Source: JBCBWG01 sp038523925 (GTDB taxonomy: Bacteria; Pseudomonadota; Alphaproteobacteria; Rhizobiales; Hyphomicrobiaceae). Taken from it: a stretch of 64,000 bases of DNA. This document shows, piece by piece, positions 1 to 8,148 of this stretch. The translations under genes and the position numbers were made by a program. Location: NCBI GenBank assembly GCA_038523925.1, contig JBCBIY010000001.1:124001-188000 (forward strand), written 5' to 3'. The notes beneath the pieces were generated by a model. It saw only the letters and a program-made list of their open reading frames with translations, was not told where the DNA came from and made no database searches. Numbering within the stretch: the first letter of the stretch is position 1; every line of letters begins with the position of its first letter.

Positions 1-338
1 GTTTCGTTGAGCGCCGACCGGCGGCCGGGTTCGCTGCGCTCGTCGATGAATGCGGTTGTGGTCTCGACTGCGAACCTGAGGCGAAGGCCACAGACTTCAG
101 AGCGACGCCGCGCTTCGATGGACCGCGAGGCGAGCGCTGCGAAGGCAGCGCCTGAACGATCGATCGACGTGGTGCGAAGCCCGGCAAGGCCGGCGGCCTC
201 GTCAATCAGCCCGCAGCGCAGAGCGTTGGCGAGGCTTGCTGCACGGACCACCTCGTCGACGGCCGTGATCAGATGGTGCGGCAGCGCTTCCGGCTTAGGG
301 CCGGCCCGCGCGTCCACTTGTTCTGCAGCTCCGGCCAC
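1..338 (-). CDS. Hypothetical protein, 5' part only (runs off the left edge)
   Basis: The minus strand is open from a GTG at 338 to the window edge, about 112 codons without a stop. A GGAG sits about nine bases upstream of the GTG, a normal ribosome-binding spacing. The visible protein begins V-A-G-A-A-E-Q and is rich in Ala, Arg and Glu, mostly helical in look, with two cysteines and no signal peptide or membrane segment. I recognise no family. A plus-strand ORF (7-345) lies over it; the minus frame is preferred because it has the ribosome-binding site and follows an AT-rich promoter-like spacer. The C-terminal part is outside the window. Confidence 0.45.
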   Translation of the reverse strand, partial: MAGAAEQVDARAGPKPEALPHHLITAVDEVVRAASLANALRCGLIDEAAGLAGLRTTSIDRSGAAFAALASRSIEARRRSEVCGLRLRFAVETTTAFIDERSEPGRRSALNE

Positions 339-472
339 CGTGTAGTCTCCGCGACAGATTACCTGCGCAGACCGTGGCAGGCGAAACCAGCAAAAACAAT
401 CAAATGCAATTCATTAAGATAATCACGCGTTCCAAATCTAATAAAATGCGAATGATTTCAGAAACGCGCGGT
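339..472 (-). promoter_or_regulatory. AT-rich spacer, probable promoter of the left-edge gene
   Basis: This 134-base spacer is much richer in A+T than its surroundings, especially 385-465. It lies downstream of the MATE gene and upstream of the left-edge minus-strand gene, so it is the natural place for that gene's promoter. On the minus strand it contains ATCATTCGCATT, which resembles half of a Fur-type iron box, but no full palindrome is visible, so iron control is only a guess. Confidence 0.3.
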
Positions 473-1873
473 TTACGAAACGGCGCCGATGTGACGTGCC
501 GATGTGTGCCTGAAGCGACGGATCAAGAGCGCCGCATAGACCAAGAGTGCAAGCGTCAGGCCGACCCAAAGCCCCGGCGCGCCAAAGCCGAACGTGAAAG
601 CGAGAAGCCAGAGGACGGGCACGCCGACGACCCAGAAGCTGAAGGTCGAATAAAAGAACAATGGCCGCGTATCGTTATAGCCGCGGAGAATTCCGCAGGT
701 GACGCACTGCAAGCCGTCGATCACAAAGAAGCAGGCGGCGATGATCACGAGTGTCGGCGCGAGGCGGAAGGTGTCGGCGTTGTCTGGTGTCTCGGCGCCC
801 AGGAATAGCTCGGGGATGTGGCCCGCGGTGGCCCAGGCGGCGATCATGACGATCGTGGTTGAAACCGCCGTCAGCGTGAGCCCGACCCATCCGGCCTGCT
901 GTGCGGCGACCGGATTTCGCGCGCCGTACCAGTAGCCAACCCGCACGGCGGCTGCCTGCCCGATGCCGAGCGGGACCATGAAAGCGAGCGACGCCATCTG
1001 CATCGCAATCTGGTGGCTTGCGAGCGCTGCCGTGCTGATGAGGCCTGCGAATAAAACGGCGATGGCAAACAGCCCGTGCTCCATGAAGAACGCAGCACCA
1101 ATCGGCGTGCCGATCACAAACAGCGAGCGGAACTGCTCCCAGTCTGGCCGCCACAGTCGGACGAGCGGTTCGTACTGATTGAGATGGCGATCAGCGCGGA
1201 TTGCAGCGGCGGCTGCAATGCACATCAGGACGTTGACGATCGTTGTCGCAATCCCGGCGCCGATGATGCCCAGCGCGGGCAGGCCGAGGCCTCCGTAGAT
1301 CAGCAGGTAGGCGAGCGCCACGTTGAGCGGGATCGCAGCCAACATGATCCACATGCCAGGTTGTGGCCGGTCGAGCGCGCTCATGTAGCCGCGCATTGCA
1401 AAGAAGATCCACGCGGGCACAACGGACCATGCCAGGCCATAGAGATACGTGCCCGCCAGCGCCGATGTCTCCGGCGCCTGTCCAATCGCGAGCAGGATGG
1501 GCTCGGCTGCGAGCTGCAGCCCGACAAACGGAAATCCAATTGCAATCGCGGCATGAATGCCGACGCGCAGGCTGCGGCGGATCATAACGGCGTCACGCGC
1601 GCCGACCGCCTGGGCCGTCAAAGGCGCGACCGCAGACATGATCCCCATGCCGAAAATGAACGCACTGAACAGGATCGTGTGGGCAAGCGCGCCCGCTGCC
1701 AGGTACGTATCGCCAAGCCGGCCGATCAGCATGAGATCGGTCGTGAACATCGCAACCTGGCCGACCTGGGTCAGCACAAGCGGTACGGCGAGCGCGAACG
1801 AGATGCGCGCCTCCGCTGACCAGGCGAGAAGCGGCGTGGGTCCTGCGCTGCCTTTGACGTCGACGTCGGCCAT
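473..1873 (-). CDS. MATE family efflux transporter (NorM-like)
   Basis: A 466-residue integral membrane protein of the multidrug and toxic compound extrusion family, expected to export cationic compounds in exchange for Na+ or H+. The start of the family fold is clear: a Pro in TM1 (LAVPLVLTQVGQ, about residues 28-39) followed by the TTDLMLIGRLG segment near 44-54, and the second half repeats the pattern around EHGLFAIAVLF. Twelve hydrophobic segments fit the length. The frame stays open upstream to 2173, but that extension is basic and non-hydrophobic and overlaps the divergent aminotransferase, so the ATG at 1873 is preferred. Substrate cannot be told from sequence. Confidence 0.88.
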   Translation of the reverse strand: MADVDVKGSAGPTPLLAWSAEARISFALAVPLVLTQVGQVAMFTTDLMLIGRLGDTYLAAGALAHTILFSAFIFGMGIMSAVAPLTAQAVGARDAVMIRRSLRVGIHAAIAIGFPFVGLQLAAEPILLAIGQAPETSALAGTYLYGLAWSVVPAWIFFAMRGYMSALDRPQPGMWIMLAAIPLNVALAYLLIYGGLGLPALGIIGAGIATTIVNVLMCIAAAAAIRADRHLNQYEPLVRLWRPDWEQFRSLFVIGTPIGAAFFMEHGLFAIAVLFAGLISTAALASHQIAMQMASLAFMVPLGIGQAAAVRVGYWYGARNPVAAQQAGWVGLTLTAVSTTIVMIAAWATAGHIPELFLGAETPDNADTFRLAPTLVIIAACFFVIDGLQCVTCGILRGYNDTRPLFFYSTFSFWVVGVPVLWLLAFTFGFGAPGLWVGLTLALLVYAALLIRRFRHTSARHIGAVS

Positions 1874-2022
1874 CGCCGGTGTTGCCTTGTCAGAACCGCG
1901 CGGGCGGTCGAGGCCGAACGCCTCTGGCCTTGCACGCGCTTTTGCGAGAAGTTGCGTCGGCCGGGGGCGGAGCATAGGCGCAGCCGGTAAGACGAGGCCT
2001 GACTGCGCGAAAGGACACCGTG

Positions 2023-2895
2023 ATGCCGGTGACGCCAGCCCGAACCGAAACCTGGACGTACCTAGACGGCGACTGGCACGAAGGCAATGTCGCTGTGGCC
2101 GGTCCGCTAACCCACGCGTTCTGGCTCGGATCGTCCGTGTTCGATGGCGCGCGCGCCTTTGACGGTACGACACCGGATGCTGATCTGCATTTCGCGCGGG
2201 TCAATCAATCTGCGGAGGCGCTGGGCCTGAAGCCGAACGTCACACCCGATGTTATGCTTGGTCTGTTGGCCGACGGTTTGAAGCGCTTCGACACCAAAGA
2301 GGCGATCTACATCCGACCGATGTATTGGGCGGACCACGGCGGCTATATGGGCGTGCCAAGTGACCCCGACAGCACGCGGTTTTTGCTCTGCCTCTATGTT
2401 GCGCCCATGATTTCGCCGACCGGGTTTTCGCTTGGGCTTTCACCGTTCCGACGGCCAACGATCGAGACCATGCCAACGAATGCGAAATCTGGCTGCCTCT
2501 ATCCGAACAACGGCCGCGCGATCATGGAAGCCAAGAGCCGCGGCTTCGACAACGCGCTCGTCCTCGACATGCTTGGCAACGTCGCCGAGACGGGAACGTC
2601 GAACTTGTTCATGGTCAAGGATGGTGTTGCGATGACGCCCGCCGAGAACGGTTGTTTTCTGGCCGGCATCACGCGCAACCGTACGATCGCGCTGCTCCGC
2701 GAGGCGGGTGTGGCCGTTGAGGAGACGCGGCTCACCGTCGACGACTTCCTGGGCGCCAATGAAGTGTTCTCAACCGGCAATCATTCCAAGATCGTGCCCG
2801 TCACGCGCATCGGCGAGACCAGCTTTCAGCCTGGGCCCATCGCCAAGAAGACCCGCGATCTCTATTGGGACTACGCCCATGCGATGGCCGCCTGA
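2023..2895 (+). CDS. Branched-chain amino acid aminotransferase (class IV PLP enzyme)
   Basis: A 290-residue fold-type IV aminotransferase that should interconvert Leu/Ile/Val and their 2-oxo acids with glutamate. The PLP lysine is K155 in TNAKSGCLYPNN, and the cofactor-binding Glu is E189 in NVAETGTSN, both as in IlvE-type enzymes; FSTGNHSKIVPV near the C-terminus matches the family. The ATG at 2023 follows AAGGA at a good distance; a GTG directly before it (2020) is in frame but less likely. It heads a same-strand cluster of acyl-CoA genes, which suggests a catabolic role in valine use. A D-amino acid transaminase or 4-amino-4-deoxychorismate lyase is less likely because of the length and motif set. 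Confidence 0.85.
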   Translation: MPVTPARTETWTYLDGDWHEGNVAVAGPLTHAFWLGSSVFDGARAFDGTTPDADLHFARVNQSAEALGLKPNVTPDVMLGLLADGLKRFDTKEAIYIRPMYWADHGGYMGVPSDPDSTRFLLCLYVAPMISPTGFSLGLSPFRRPTIETMPTNAKSGCLYPNNGRAIMEAKSRGFDNALVLDMLGNVAETGTSNLFMVKDGVAMTPAENGCFLAGITRNRTIALLREAGVAVEETRLTVDDFLGANEVFSTGNHSKIVPVTRIGETSFQPGPIAKKTRDLYWDYAHAMAA

Positions 2896-2988
2896 GGCGC
2901 CGCGCACGCCCGACGCGCGCCCGCGAACGCGCCCGCCTGATCCAACTAAGACGCCCGCGCCCGAGCTGACAAAGAAGGAGCCAAAGCA

Positions 2989-3642
2989 ATGGCCACATAT
3001 CGCCTGCACTGCTTCGCGCAGTCCGGAAACGCCTACAAGGTTGCACTTTATCTGAATTGCGCCGGGCTCGATTGGGAGCCTGAGTTCGTCGACTTCATGA
3101 AGGGCGGGATCACGCGCGATCCCTCATGGCGCGCGGCCAACAACCCGATGGGCGAGGCCCCGGTGTTGGAGTTCGAAGGGCGTCGCTATACGCAGTCCGG
3201 CGCGATCCTCACCTACCTTGCCGACACGACGGGCATGTTTGCGCCCGGCTCCGACCAGGAGCGGTATGAGGCGCTGCGCTGGATCCTGTTCGACAACCAC
3301 AAGTTCACAAGCTTCTACGCCACGCACCGCTTCATGAATGCCTTCCTGCCCGACACGCCGAACCCGGCCGTCATGGCGTTTTTGCGCGGCCGGTTTGAGG
3401 CGGCTGTCGGCGTGGTTGAGAAGCATCTCGACGGACGCCACTTCATGCTTGGCGAGAACCCAACGATCGCTGACTTCTCGATCGCCGGTTACATGTTCTA
3501 CGGACCCGATGAGAGCGGCATCGACATCAAGGCGGACTACCCGCACATCGCTGCATGGATGGAGCGGATGGCGTCGCTGCCCGGCTGGAAGGCGCCCTAC
3601 GATCTGATGCCCGGCGACTACATCGCGCCGCGCGCACGTTAA
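2989..3642 (+). CDS. Glutathione S-transferase family protein
   Basis: A 217-residue cytosolic GST-like protein. The N-terminal thioredoxin-like domain (about 1-80) shows the SGNAYK segment with a candidate catalytic Ser12, the cis-Pro glutathione-binding turn in EAPVLEF, and QSGAI, which normally contacts the gamma-glutamyl group. The C-terminal helical domain contains the N-capping signature TIADFSIAGYMF. An AAAGAAGGAG-type ribosome-binding site lies just before the ATG. It sits 93 bases after the aminotransferase and 12 bases before the next gene, in the same direction. The class and substrate are not clear. Confidence 0.85.
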   Translation: MATYRLHCFAQSGNAYKVALYLNCAGLDWEPEFVDFMKGGITRDPSWRAANNPMGEAPVLEFEGRRYTQSGAILTYLADTTGMFAPGSDQERYEALRWILFDNHKFTSFYATHRFMNAFLPDTPNPAVMAFLRGRFEAAVGVVEKHLDGRHFMLGENPTIADFSIAGYMFYGPDESGIDIKADYPHIAAWMERMASLPGWKAPYDLMPGDYIAPRAR

Positions 3643-3654
3643 GGGCCCCGGTCG

Positions 3655-4647
3655 ATGGCCATTGCGACGCGCCTAACTGAGCGGCTCGGCATCCAGCATC
3701 CCGTGATCTGCGCGCCTATGGCGCTTGCGACGGGCGGCGCGCTGGCAGCGGCGGTGTCGCACGCCGGTGGGTTGGGGCTGGTGGCCGGCGCTTATTGCGA
3801 TCGCGAATGGACGCTCGGGCAAGTGCGCGCTGCAGGCAACGCACGCGTGGGCGCTGGTTTCATCACATGGGCCCTCGCAAAAGCACCGGACCTGCTGACG
3901 GACGTGCTCAAGCATCAGCCGGCGGCCGTCTTTCTGTCGTTCGGCGACCCGCAGCCGTTTGCCGATGAAATCAAGGACGCAGGCGCCGCGTTGATCTGCC
4001 AGGTGCAATCGCGCGGCGATGCCGAAGCAGCGATCGCCGCCGGCGCGGACGTCATCGTGGCGCAAGGCGCAGAAGCTGGCGGCCACGGCGAGGTTCGCGC
4101 CACCATGTCGTTCGTCCCAGAGGTCCGCGACCTGATTGAGCGCCATGAAACGGGCACGTTGCTGTGTGCAGCCGGCGGGATCGCGGATGGGCGCGGATTG
4201 GCAGCCGCCCTTGCGCTCGGCGCGGACGGCGTCGTCATGGGCTCACGCTTCTGGGCATCGGCTGAATCGCTCGCCCACGACAACATGATCGCAGCCGGCA
4301 TCGCCGCGACCGGCGACGACACGATCCGCTCGTCCGTGATGGACATCGCGCGCCGGCTAGACTGGCCGGGCCGGTTTACCGCGCGCGTCCTGCGCAACGG
4401 CTTTACCGATCAGTGGCATGGCCGCGAGGCTGACCTGATCGCCGACGCTGACGCGCAGGCCGCGCGCTGGCGCGACGCCTGGGCCGCCGGCGATACCGAT
4501 GTCGCCAACACGTTCGTCGGCGAAGCCGCGGGCCTCATCCACGATAAGCCACCGGCTGGCGAGTTGCTCCAGCGGGTGGTCGCGGAAGCTGAGAGCGTGA
4601 TTGCGGCCAATGCGCGTTTGATCGACGGCGGCCGCTCGCTTAACTGA
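3655..4647 (+). CDS. NAD(P)H-dependent flavin oxidoreductase / nitronate monooxygenase-like
   Basis: A 330-residue TIM-barrel FMN protein of the nitronate monooxygenase/2-nitropropane dioxygenase family. Visible family motifs are IQHPVICAPMA at the N-terminus, GADVIVAQGAEAGGHGE (phosphate/flavin loop, about 130-146), AAGGIADGRGLAAALALGADGVVMGSRF (seen as two adjacent glycine-rich stretches) for FMN phosphate binding. Proteins of this family oxidise alkyl nitronates such as propionate 3-nitronate, but many members act on unknown substrates. It starts 12 bases after the GST gene and is probably cotranscribed with it. The exact substrate is open. Confidence 0.8.
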   Translation: MAIATRLTERLGIQHPVICAPMALATGGALAAAVSHAGGLGLVAGAYCDREWTLGQVRAAGNARVGAGFITWALAKAPDLLTDVLKHQPAAVFLSFGDPQPFADEIKDAGAALICQVQSRGDAEAAIAAGADVIVAQGAEAGGHGEVRATMSFVPEVRDLIERHETGTLLCAAGGIADGRGLAAALALGADGVVMGSRFWASAESLAHDNMIAAGIAATGDDTIRSSVMDIARRLDWPGRFTARVLRNGFTDQWHGREADLIADADAQAARWRDAWAAGDTDVANTFVGEAAGLIHDKPPAGELLQRVVAEAESVIAANARLIDGGRSLN

Positions 4648-4681
4648 TCGCCACGCCCCGTTCGTATTCAAGAGGTCTGAT

Positions 4682-5830
4682 ATGCACTTCGCGCTCACGG
4701 AAGAGCAGACGGCGATCCAGGAAATGGCGCTCGACTTTGCCCGGGAGCAACTTGCGCCACACGCAGACGCCTGGGACGAGAACAGCCACTTCCCGGTCGA
4801 CGTCATTCGCGAAACGGCGCCGCTCGGCATGGCCGCGATTTACGCCGATGCCGACCACGGCGGGTCGGGTCTCTCGCGGCTGGATGGCGCTTTGATCTTT
4901 GAGGCGCTTGCCTACGGCTGCCCCACGATCTCGGCCTATATCTCGATCCACAACATGGTCGCGTGGATGGTCTCCAAGTACGGCGATGACGCGCAGCGGG
5001 CAGACTGGATGGCGAAGCTCGTATCGATGGAATGGCTTGCGAGCTACTGTTTGACCGAGCCGTCTTGCGGGTCGGATGCGGCGGCGTTGAAGACGACCGC
5101 GCGCCGCGATGGCGACGATTACGTCCTGAGCGGCACCAAGCAATTCATTTCAGGAGCTGGCGCGACGGACTTCTACTTCGTGTTTGCGCGGACGAGCGAT
5201 GACGGGGCCAAGGGCATCTCAGCGTTCGCAATTTTCAAAGACACGCCGGGCCTGAGCTTCGGCGCGAACGAGCGCAAGATGGGCTGGAACGCGCAGCCGA
5301 CGCGGCAGGTCATTCTCGACGACGTCCGCGTGCCGGCGGCGAACCGCATCGGGCCGGAAGGCCACGGCTTCCGCTTTGCAATGAGCGGGCTCGATGGCGG
5401 CCGCATTAACATCGCGGCATGTTCGAGCGGTGCTGCCTGGGCCGCCCTCGACAAAGCCAAGAGCTACGTCTTCGAACGGTCCGCGTTCGGCAAGGCGATT
5501 GCCGATTTCCAGGCGATGCAGTTCAAGATCGCCGATATGGCAACCGACCTCGAAGCCTCGCGGCTGATGCTCTACCGCGCCGCCGACGCGCTCGACCGCG
5601 CCGATCCGCAAGCAACGATGTATTCGGCCATGGCCAAGCGGTTTGCGACGGACCTCGGCTCAAAGATCGCGGATAGCGCGCTGCAGATCCACGGCGGTTA
5701 CGGCTACCTTAAAGACTACGGCGTTGAGAAAATCGTCCGCGATTTGCGGGTGCATCAGATTCTGGAAGGGACCAACGAGATCATGCGCGTTGTTATTTCG
5801 CGGCATCAGCTAGGCGGCAACCGTGGCTGA
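4682..5830 (+). CDS. Acyl-CoA dehydrogenase, isobutyryl-CoA dehydrogenase-like
   Basis: A 382-residue flavoprotein of the ACAD family that introduces the alpha-beta double bond in an acyl-CoA and passes electrons to ETF. YCLTEPSCGSDAA (about 120-132) is the first ACAD signature; the catalytic Glu is in HQILEGTNEIMR near the C-terminus, the placement seen in short and branched-chain ACADs, and QIHGGYGYLKDYGVEK is the second signature. An AAGAGGT stretch precedes the ATG. The next gene overlaps it by eight bases and encodes a 3-hydroxyisobutyryl-CoA hydrolase-like protein, so isobutyryl-CoA (valine pathway) is the most likely substrate. 2-methylbutyryl-CoA is an alternative. Confidence 0.88.
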   Translation: MHFALTEEQTAIQEMALDFAREQLAPHADAWDENSHFPVDVIRETAPLGMAAIYADADHGGSGLSRLDGALIFEALAYGCPTISAYISIHNMVAWMVSKYGDDAQRADWMAKLVSMEWLASYCLTEPSCGSDAAALKTTARRDGDDYVLSGTKQFISGAGATDFYFVFARTSDDGAKGISAFAIFKDTPGLSFGANERKMGWNAQPTRQVILDDVRVPAANRIGPEGHGFRFAMSGLDGGRINIAACSSGAAWAALDKAKSYVFERSAFGKAIADFQAMQFKIADMATDLEASRLMLYRAADALDRADPQATMYSAMAKRFATDLGSKIADSALQIHGGYGYLKDYGVEKIVRDLRVHQILEGTNEIMRVVISRHQLGGNRG

Positions 5831-6893
5831 CGCCCACAGCACCCTTGTGCGCGTCGAAGGGCGCGCCGGCCGCATCACGCTCAATCGGCCTGACCATCTG
5901 AACGCGCTTGCCTACGAGCAAGTCGCCGTCATTCACGATGCGCTCAATCGCTGGGCCGCCGACGATGCCGTCCAACTCGTCATCCTCGACGGTGCCGGCG
6001 ACCGCGCGCTCTGCGCCGGCGGCGATGTCGTGGCGCTCTATCACGCGCGTGACGACGAAAGCGACCTGGCCGCCCGCTTTTGGCGAGAAGAGTATGCGCT
6101 GAATTCCGCGATCCATCGCTACCCAAAGCCGTTCGTCTCGATCATGGACGGCATCGTCATGGGCGGCGGCATTGGCCTGTCAGCGCATTCCTCGCATCGG
6201 ATCGTCACGGAACGCTCGAAGCTTGCGATGCCGGAGACGACGATCGGGCTGATTCCGGACGTCGGTGGCACCTGGCTGCTGGCCAACGCGCCGGGCGGCA
6301 TGGGGCTCTATCTCGGGCTCCTTGGCGAACGCATGGGTGCGGCCGATGCGATCTATGCGGGCTTTGCCGATAGCCATGTGGCGTCGACCGAGCTGCCGGC
6401 TCTCATCGGCGAGCTGACCGCGGCCGATGGCGATCCGGTCGGCGCGACGATTGCGGAATACGCGAGCGCACCGGCGCCCGCTCTCCACGCAACGCGGCAG
6501 GACAGCATCGATCGTGTGTTCGCCGGCGAAAATCTCGATGACGTCATCGGCAACCTGAGCGCGGCCAATGCGCCGGACTGGGCGCAATGGGCGACCGAGA
6601 CGCTGGAGAAAAAGTCCGCACTCGCCGTCGCTCTGACGTTTGATGCCGTACATGAGGCGCGCCGCCTGGGCTCGCTCGAAGCGTCGCTTAAGAACGAATA
6701 CCGCCTCGTCAATCGTCTCTACGAGGGCGGCGAGTTCCTCGAGGGCGTACGCGCCCTGCTCGTCGACAAAGACAAGCAGCCGAAGTGGCAGTACGCTTCG
6801 ACAAGCGACATCCCAAATGAGGTGCGCATATCCTATGCCGCGCCGCTTCAGAACCGCGAAGAGCTCAACCTTTCGCCGCCCAACGCCGCCTGA
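5823..6893 (+). CDS. Enoyl-CoA hydratase/isomerase family protein, 3-hydroxyisobutyryl-CoA hydrolase-like
   Basis: A 356-residue crotonase-fold protein starting with GTG inside the end of the dehydrogenase gene (eight-base overlap, so translation is coupled). The oxyanion-hole segments LCAGGDVVALY and DGIVMGGGIGLS are present, and MPETTIGLIPDVGG matches the type-2 crotonases that include 3-hydroxyisobutyryl-CoA hydrolase; the length is also typical of these rather than of the 260-residue hydratases. The role inferred is release of 3-hydroxyisobutyrate from its CoA ester in valine breakdown, following the preceding dehydrogenase. No hydratase or 3-hydroxyisobutyrate dehydrogenase is seen beside it, so the pathway must be completed elsewhere. 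Confidence 0.82.
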   Translation: MADAHSTLVRVEGRAGRITLNRPDHLNALAYEQVAVIHDALNRWAADDAVQLVILDGAGDRALCAGGDVVALYHARDDESDLAARFWREEYALNSAIHRYPKPFVSIMDGIVMGGGIGLSAHSSHRIVTERSKLAMPETTIGLIPDVGGTWLLANAPGGMGLYLGLLGERMGAADAIYAGFADSHVASTELPALIGELTAADGDPVGATIAEYASAPAPALHATRQDSIDRVFAGENLDDVIGNLSAANAPDWAQWATETLEKKSALAVALTFDAVHEARRLGSLEASLKNEYRLVNRLYEGGEFLEGVRALLVDKDKQPKWQYASTSDIPNEVRISYAAPLQNREELNLSPPNAA

Positions 6894-6904
6894 GGAGCCA
6901 ATCC

Positions 6905-8134
6905 ATGACCGATGCCGCCAAAGCTGATCCGCCGCGTCAACGTCCGGGTCCGCTGAGCGGCATGCGTGTGCTCGACCTCAGCCACGTGATGGCGGGGCCG
7001 ACGTGCGGTCTGATGCTCGCCGACCAGGGCGCCGACGTCATCAAGGTCGAAAAGCTCGGCACCGGTGATGATACCCGCCGCATGCTGCCGCCCGACATCA
7101 ACGGCGAAGCGGCGGCCTACATGATGATGAACCGCAACAAGCGCGGCTTTGCGATTGATCTCAAAAACCCGAAGGCGAAACCGGCGTTCGAACGTATGGT
7201 CGCGGCCAGCGACGTGGTGATTGAAAACTACCGTCACGATACGATGGCCCGGCTTGGTCTCGGCTACGATCGTTTGCAGGCCATCAATCCCGGCCTCATC
7301 TACTGCGAGATCTCAGGCTTCGGCCGGACCGGGCCATTGGCGACGCAGGGCGGGTTTGATCTGGTCGCGCAGGGCATGTCCGGTCTGATGTCGATCACGG
7401 GCGAAGCGGCAGGCCGGCCGCCGGTCAAGGTTGGCCCGCCGATCACTGACATCACCGCCGGCATCCTGGCCGCTATGGGTGTGACTGCGGCGTACGTCCA
7501 CAAACTCAAAACCGGCGAGGGCCAGCGCGTCGACACATCACTGTTCGAGGCCGGCATCACGCACACCTATTGGCAGTCAGCCGTTTACTTCGCGACCGGC
7601 GTGTCGCCGGAGCCGCTCGGATCGGCGCATCCGCTTTCGGCACCTTACCAGGCGTTTGAGACAGCGGACGGCTGGCTGAACCTCGGCGCATCGAACCAGA
7701 CCACCTGGGAAAAATTCTTGGGCGTCGCCGGCGATAGAAAACTGGCGGCCGATCCACGGTTCGCCTCGAACGCCGCGCGGATGGAGAACCTGCCGGCGCT
7801 GGTCGAAATCCTGAACGGCATCTTTCGCCAGAAGAGCACGGCGGTCTGGCTTGAGCAGCTTGAGGCGGCGGGCGTTCCGGCCGGTCCGGTGTTGACCATC
7901 GGTGAGATGGAAGCCCACCCGCAAACGCGCGCGCGGGCGATGGTGCCGACGGTGTCGCATCCGGTTGCGGGCGACGTGCAGGCGATCGGCCTGCCGGTGA
8001 AGTATAGCAAGACGCCCGGCAAGGTATCCGACCCCGCGCCGCGGCTCGGCGAGCATACGGAAGCCGTGCTTACAGAGTTCGGGTTTACGCCGGCAGAGAT
8101 TGCTGATCTGCGCGAGGCAGGCGCGATCGCCTGA
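6905..8134 (+). CDS. CaiB/BaiF family (family III) CoA transferase
   Basis: A 409-residue family III CoA transferase. The N-terminus carries the usual LSGMRVLDLSHVMAGP segment and ADQGADVIKVEK; the catalytic Asp expected to form the acyl anhydride lies in QGGFDLVAQGMSG (about residue 155). The start ATG follows GAGGAG with good spacing. It begins 11 bases after the hydrolase-like gene, so it probably belongs to the same operon and moves CoA between carboxylic acids produced there. Related enzymes include formyl-CoA transferase, alpha-methylacyl-CoA racemase and carnitine CoA transferase, and the substrate cannot be fixed from sequence. Confidence 0.87.
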   Translation: MTDAAKADPPRQRPGPLSGMRVLDLSHVMAGPTCGLMLADQGADVIKVEKLGTGDDTRRMLPPDINGEAAAYMMMNRNKRGFAIDLKNPKAKPAFERMVAASDVVIENYRHDTMARLGLGYDRLQAINPGLIYCEISGFGRTGPLATQGGFDLVAQGMSGLMSITGEAAGRPPVKVGPPITDITAGILAAMGVTAAYVHKLKTGEGQRVDTSLFEAGITHTYWQSAVYFATGVSPEPLGSAHPLSAPYQAFETADGWLNLGASNQTTWEKFLGVAGDRKLAADPRFASNAARMENLPALVEILNGIFRQKSTAVWLEQLEAAGVPAGPVLTIGEMEAHPQTRARAMVPTVSHPVAGDVQAIGLPVKYSKTPGKVSDPAPRLGEHTEAVLTEFGFTPAEIADLREAGAIA

Positions 8135-8148
8135 CGCCGGCCGGCCCC

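Noticed and set aside
7..345. Plus-strand ORF at the left edge
   Set aside because: The opposite strand has an open frame with a ribosome-binding site and an AT-rich promoter region; the plus ORF has low-complexity Arg/Ser/Ala content typical of a shadow frame.
1874..2173. Upstream extension of the MATE protein
   Set aside because: Basic, non-hydrophobic sequence that overlaps the divergent aminotransferase gene.
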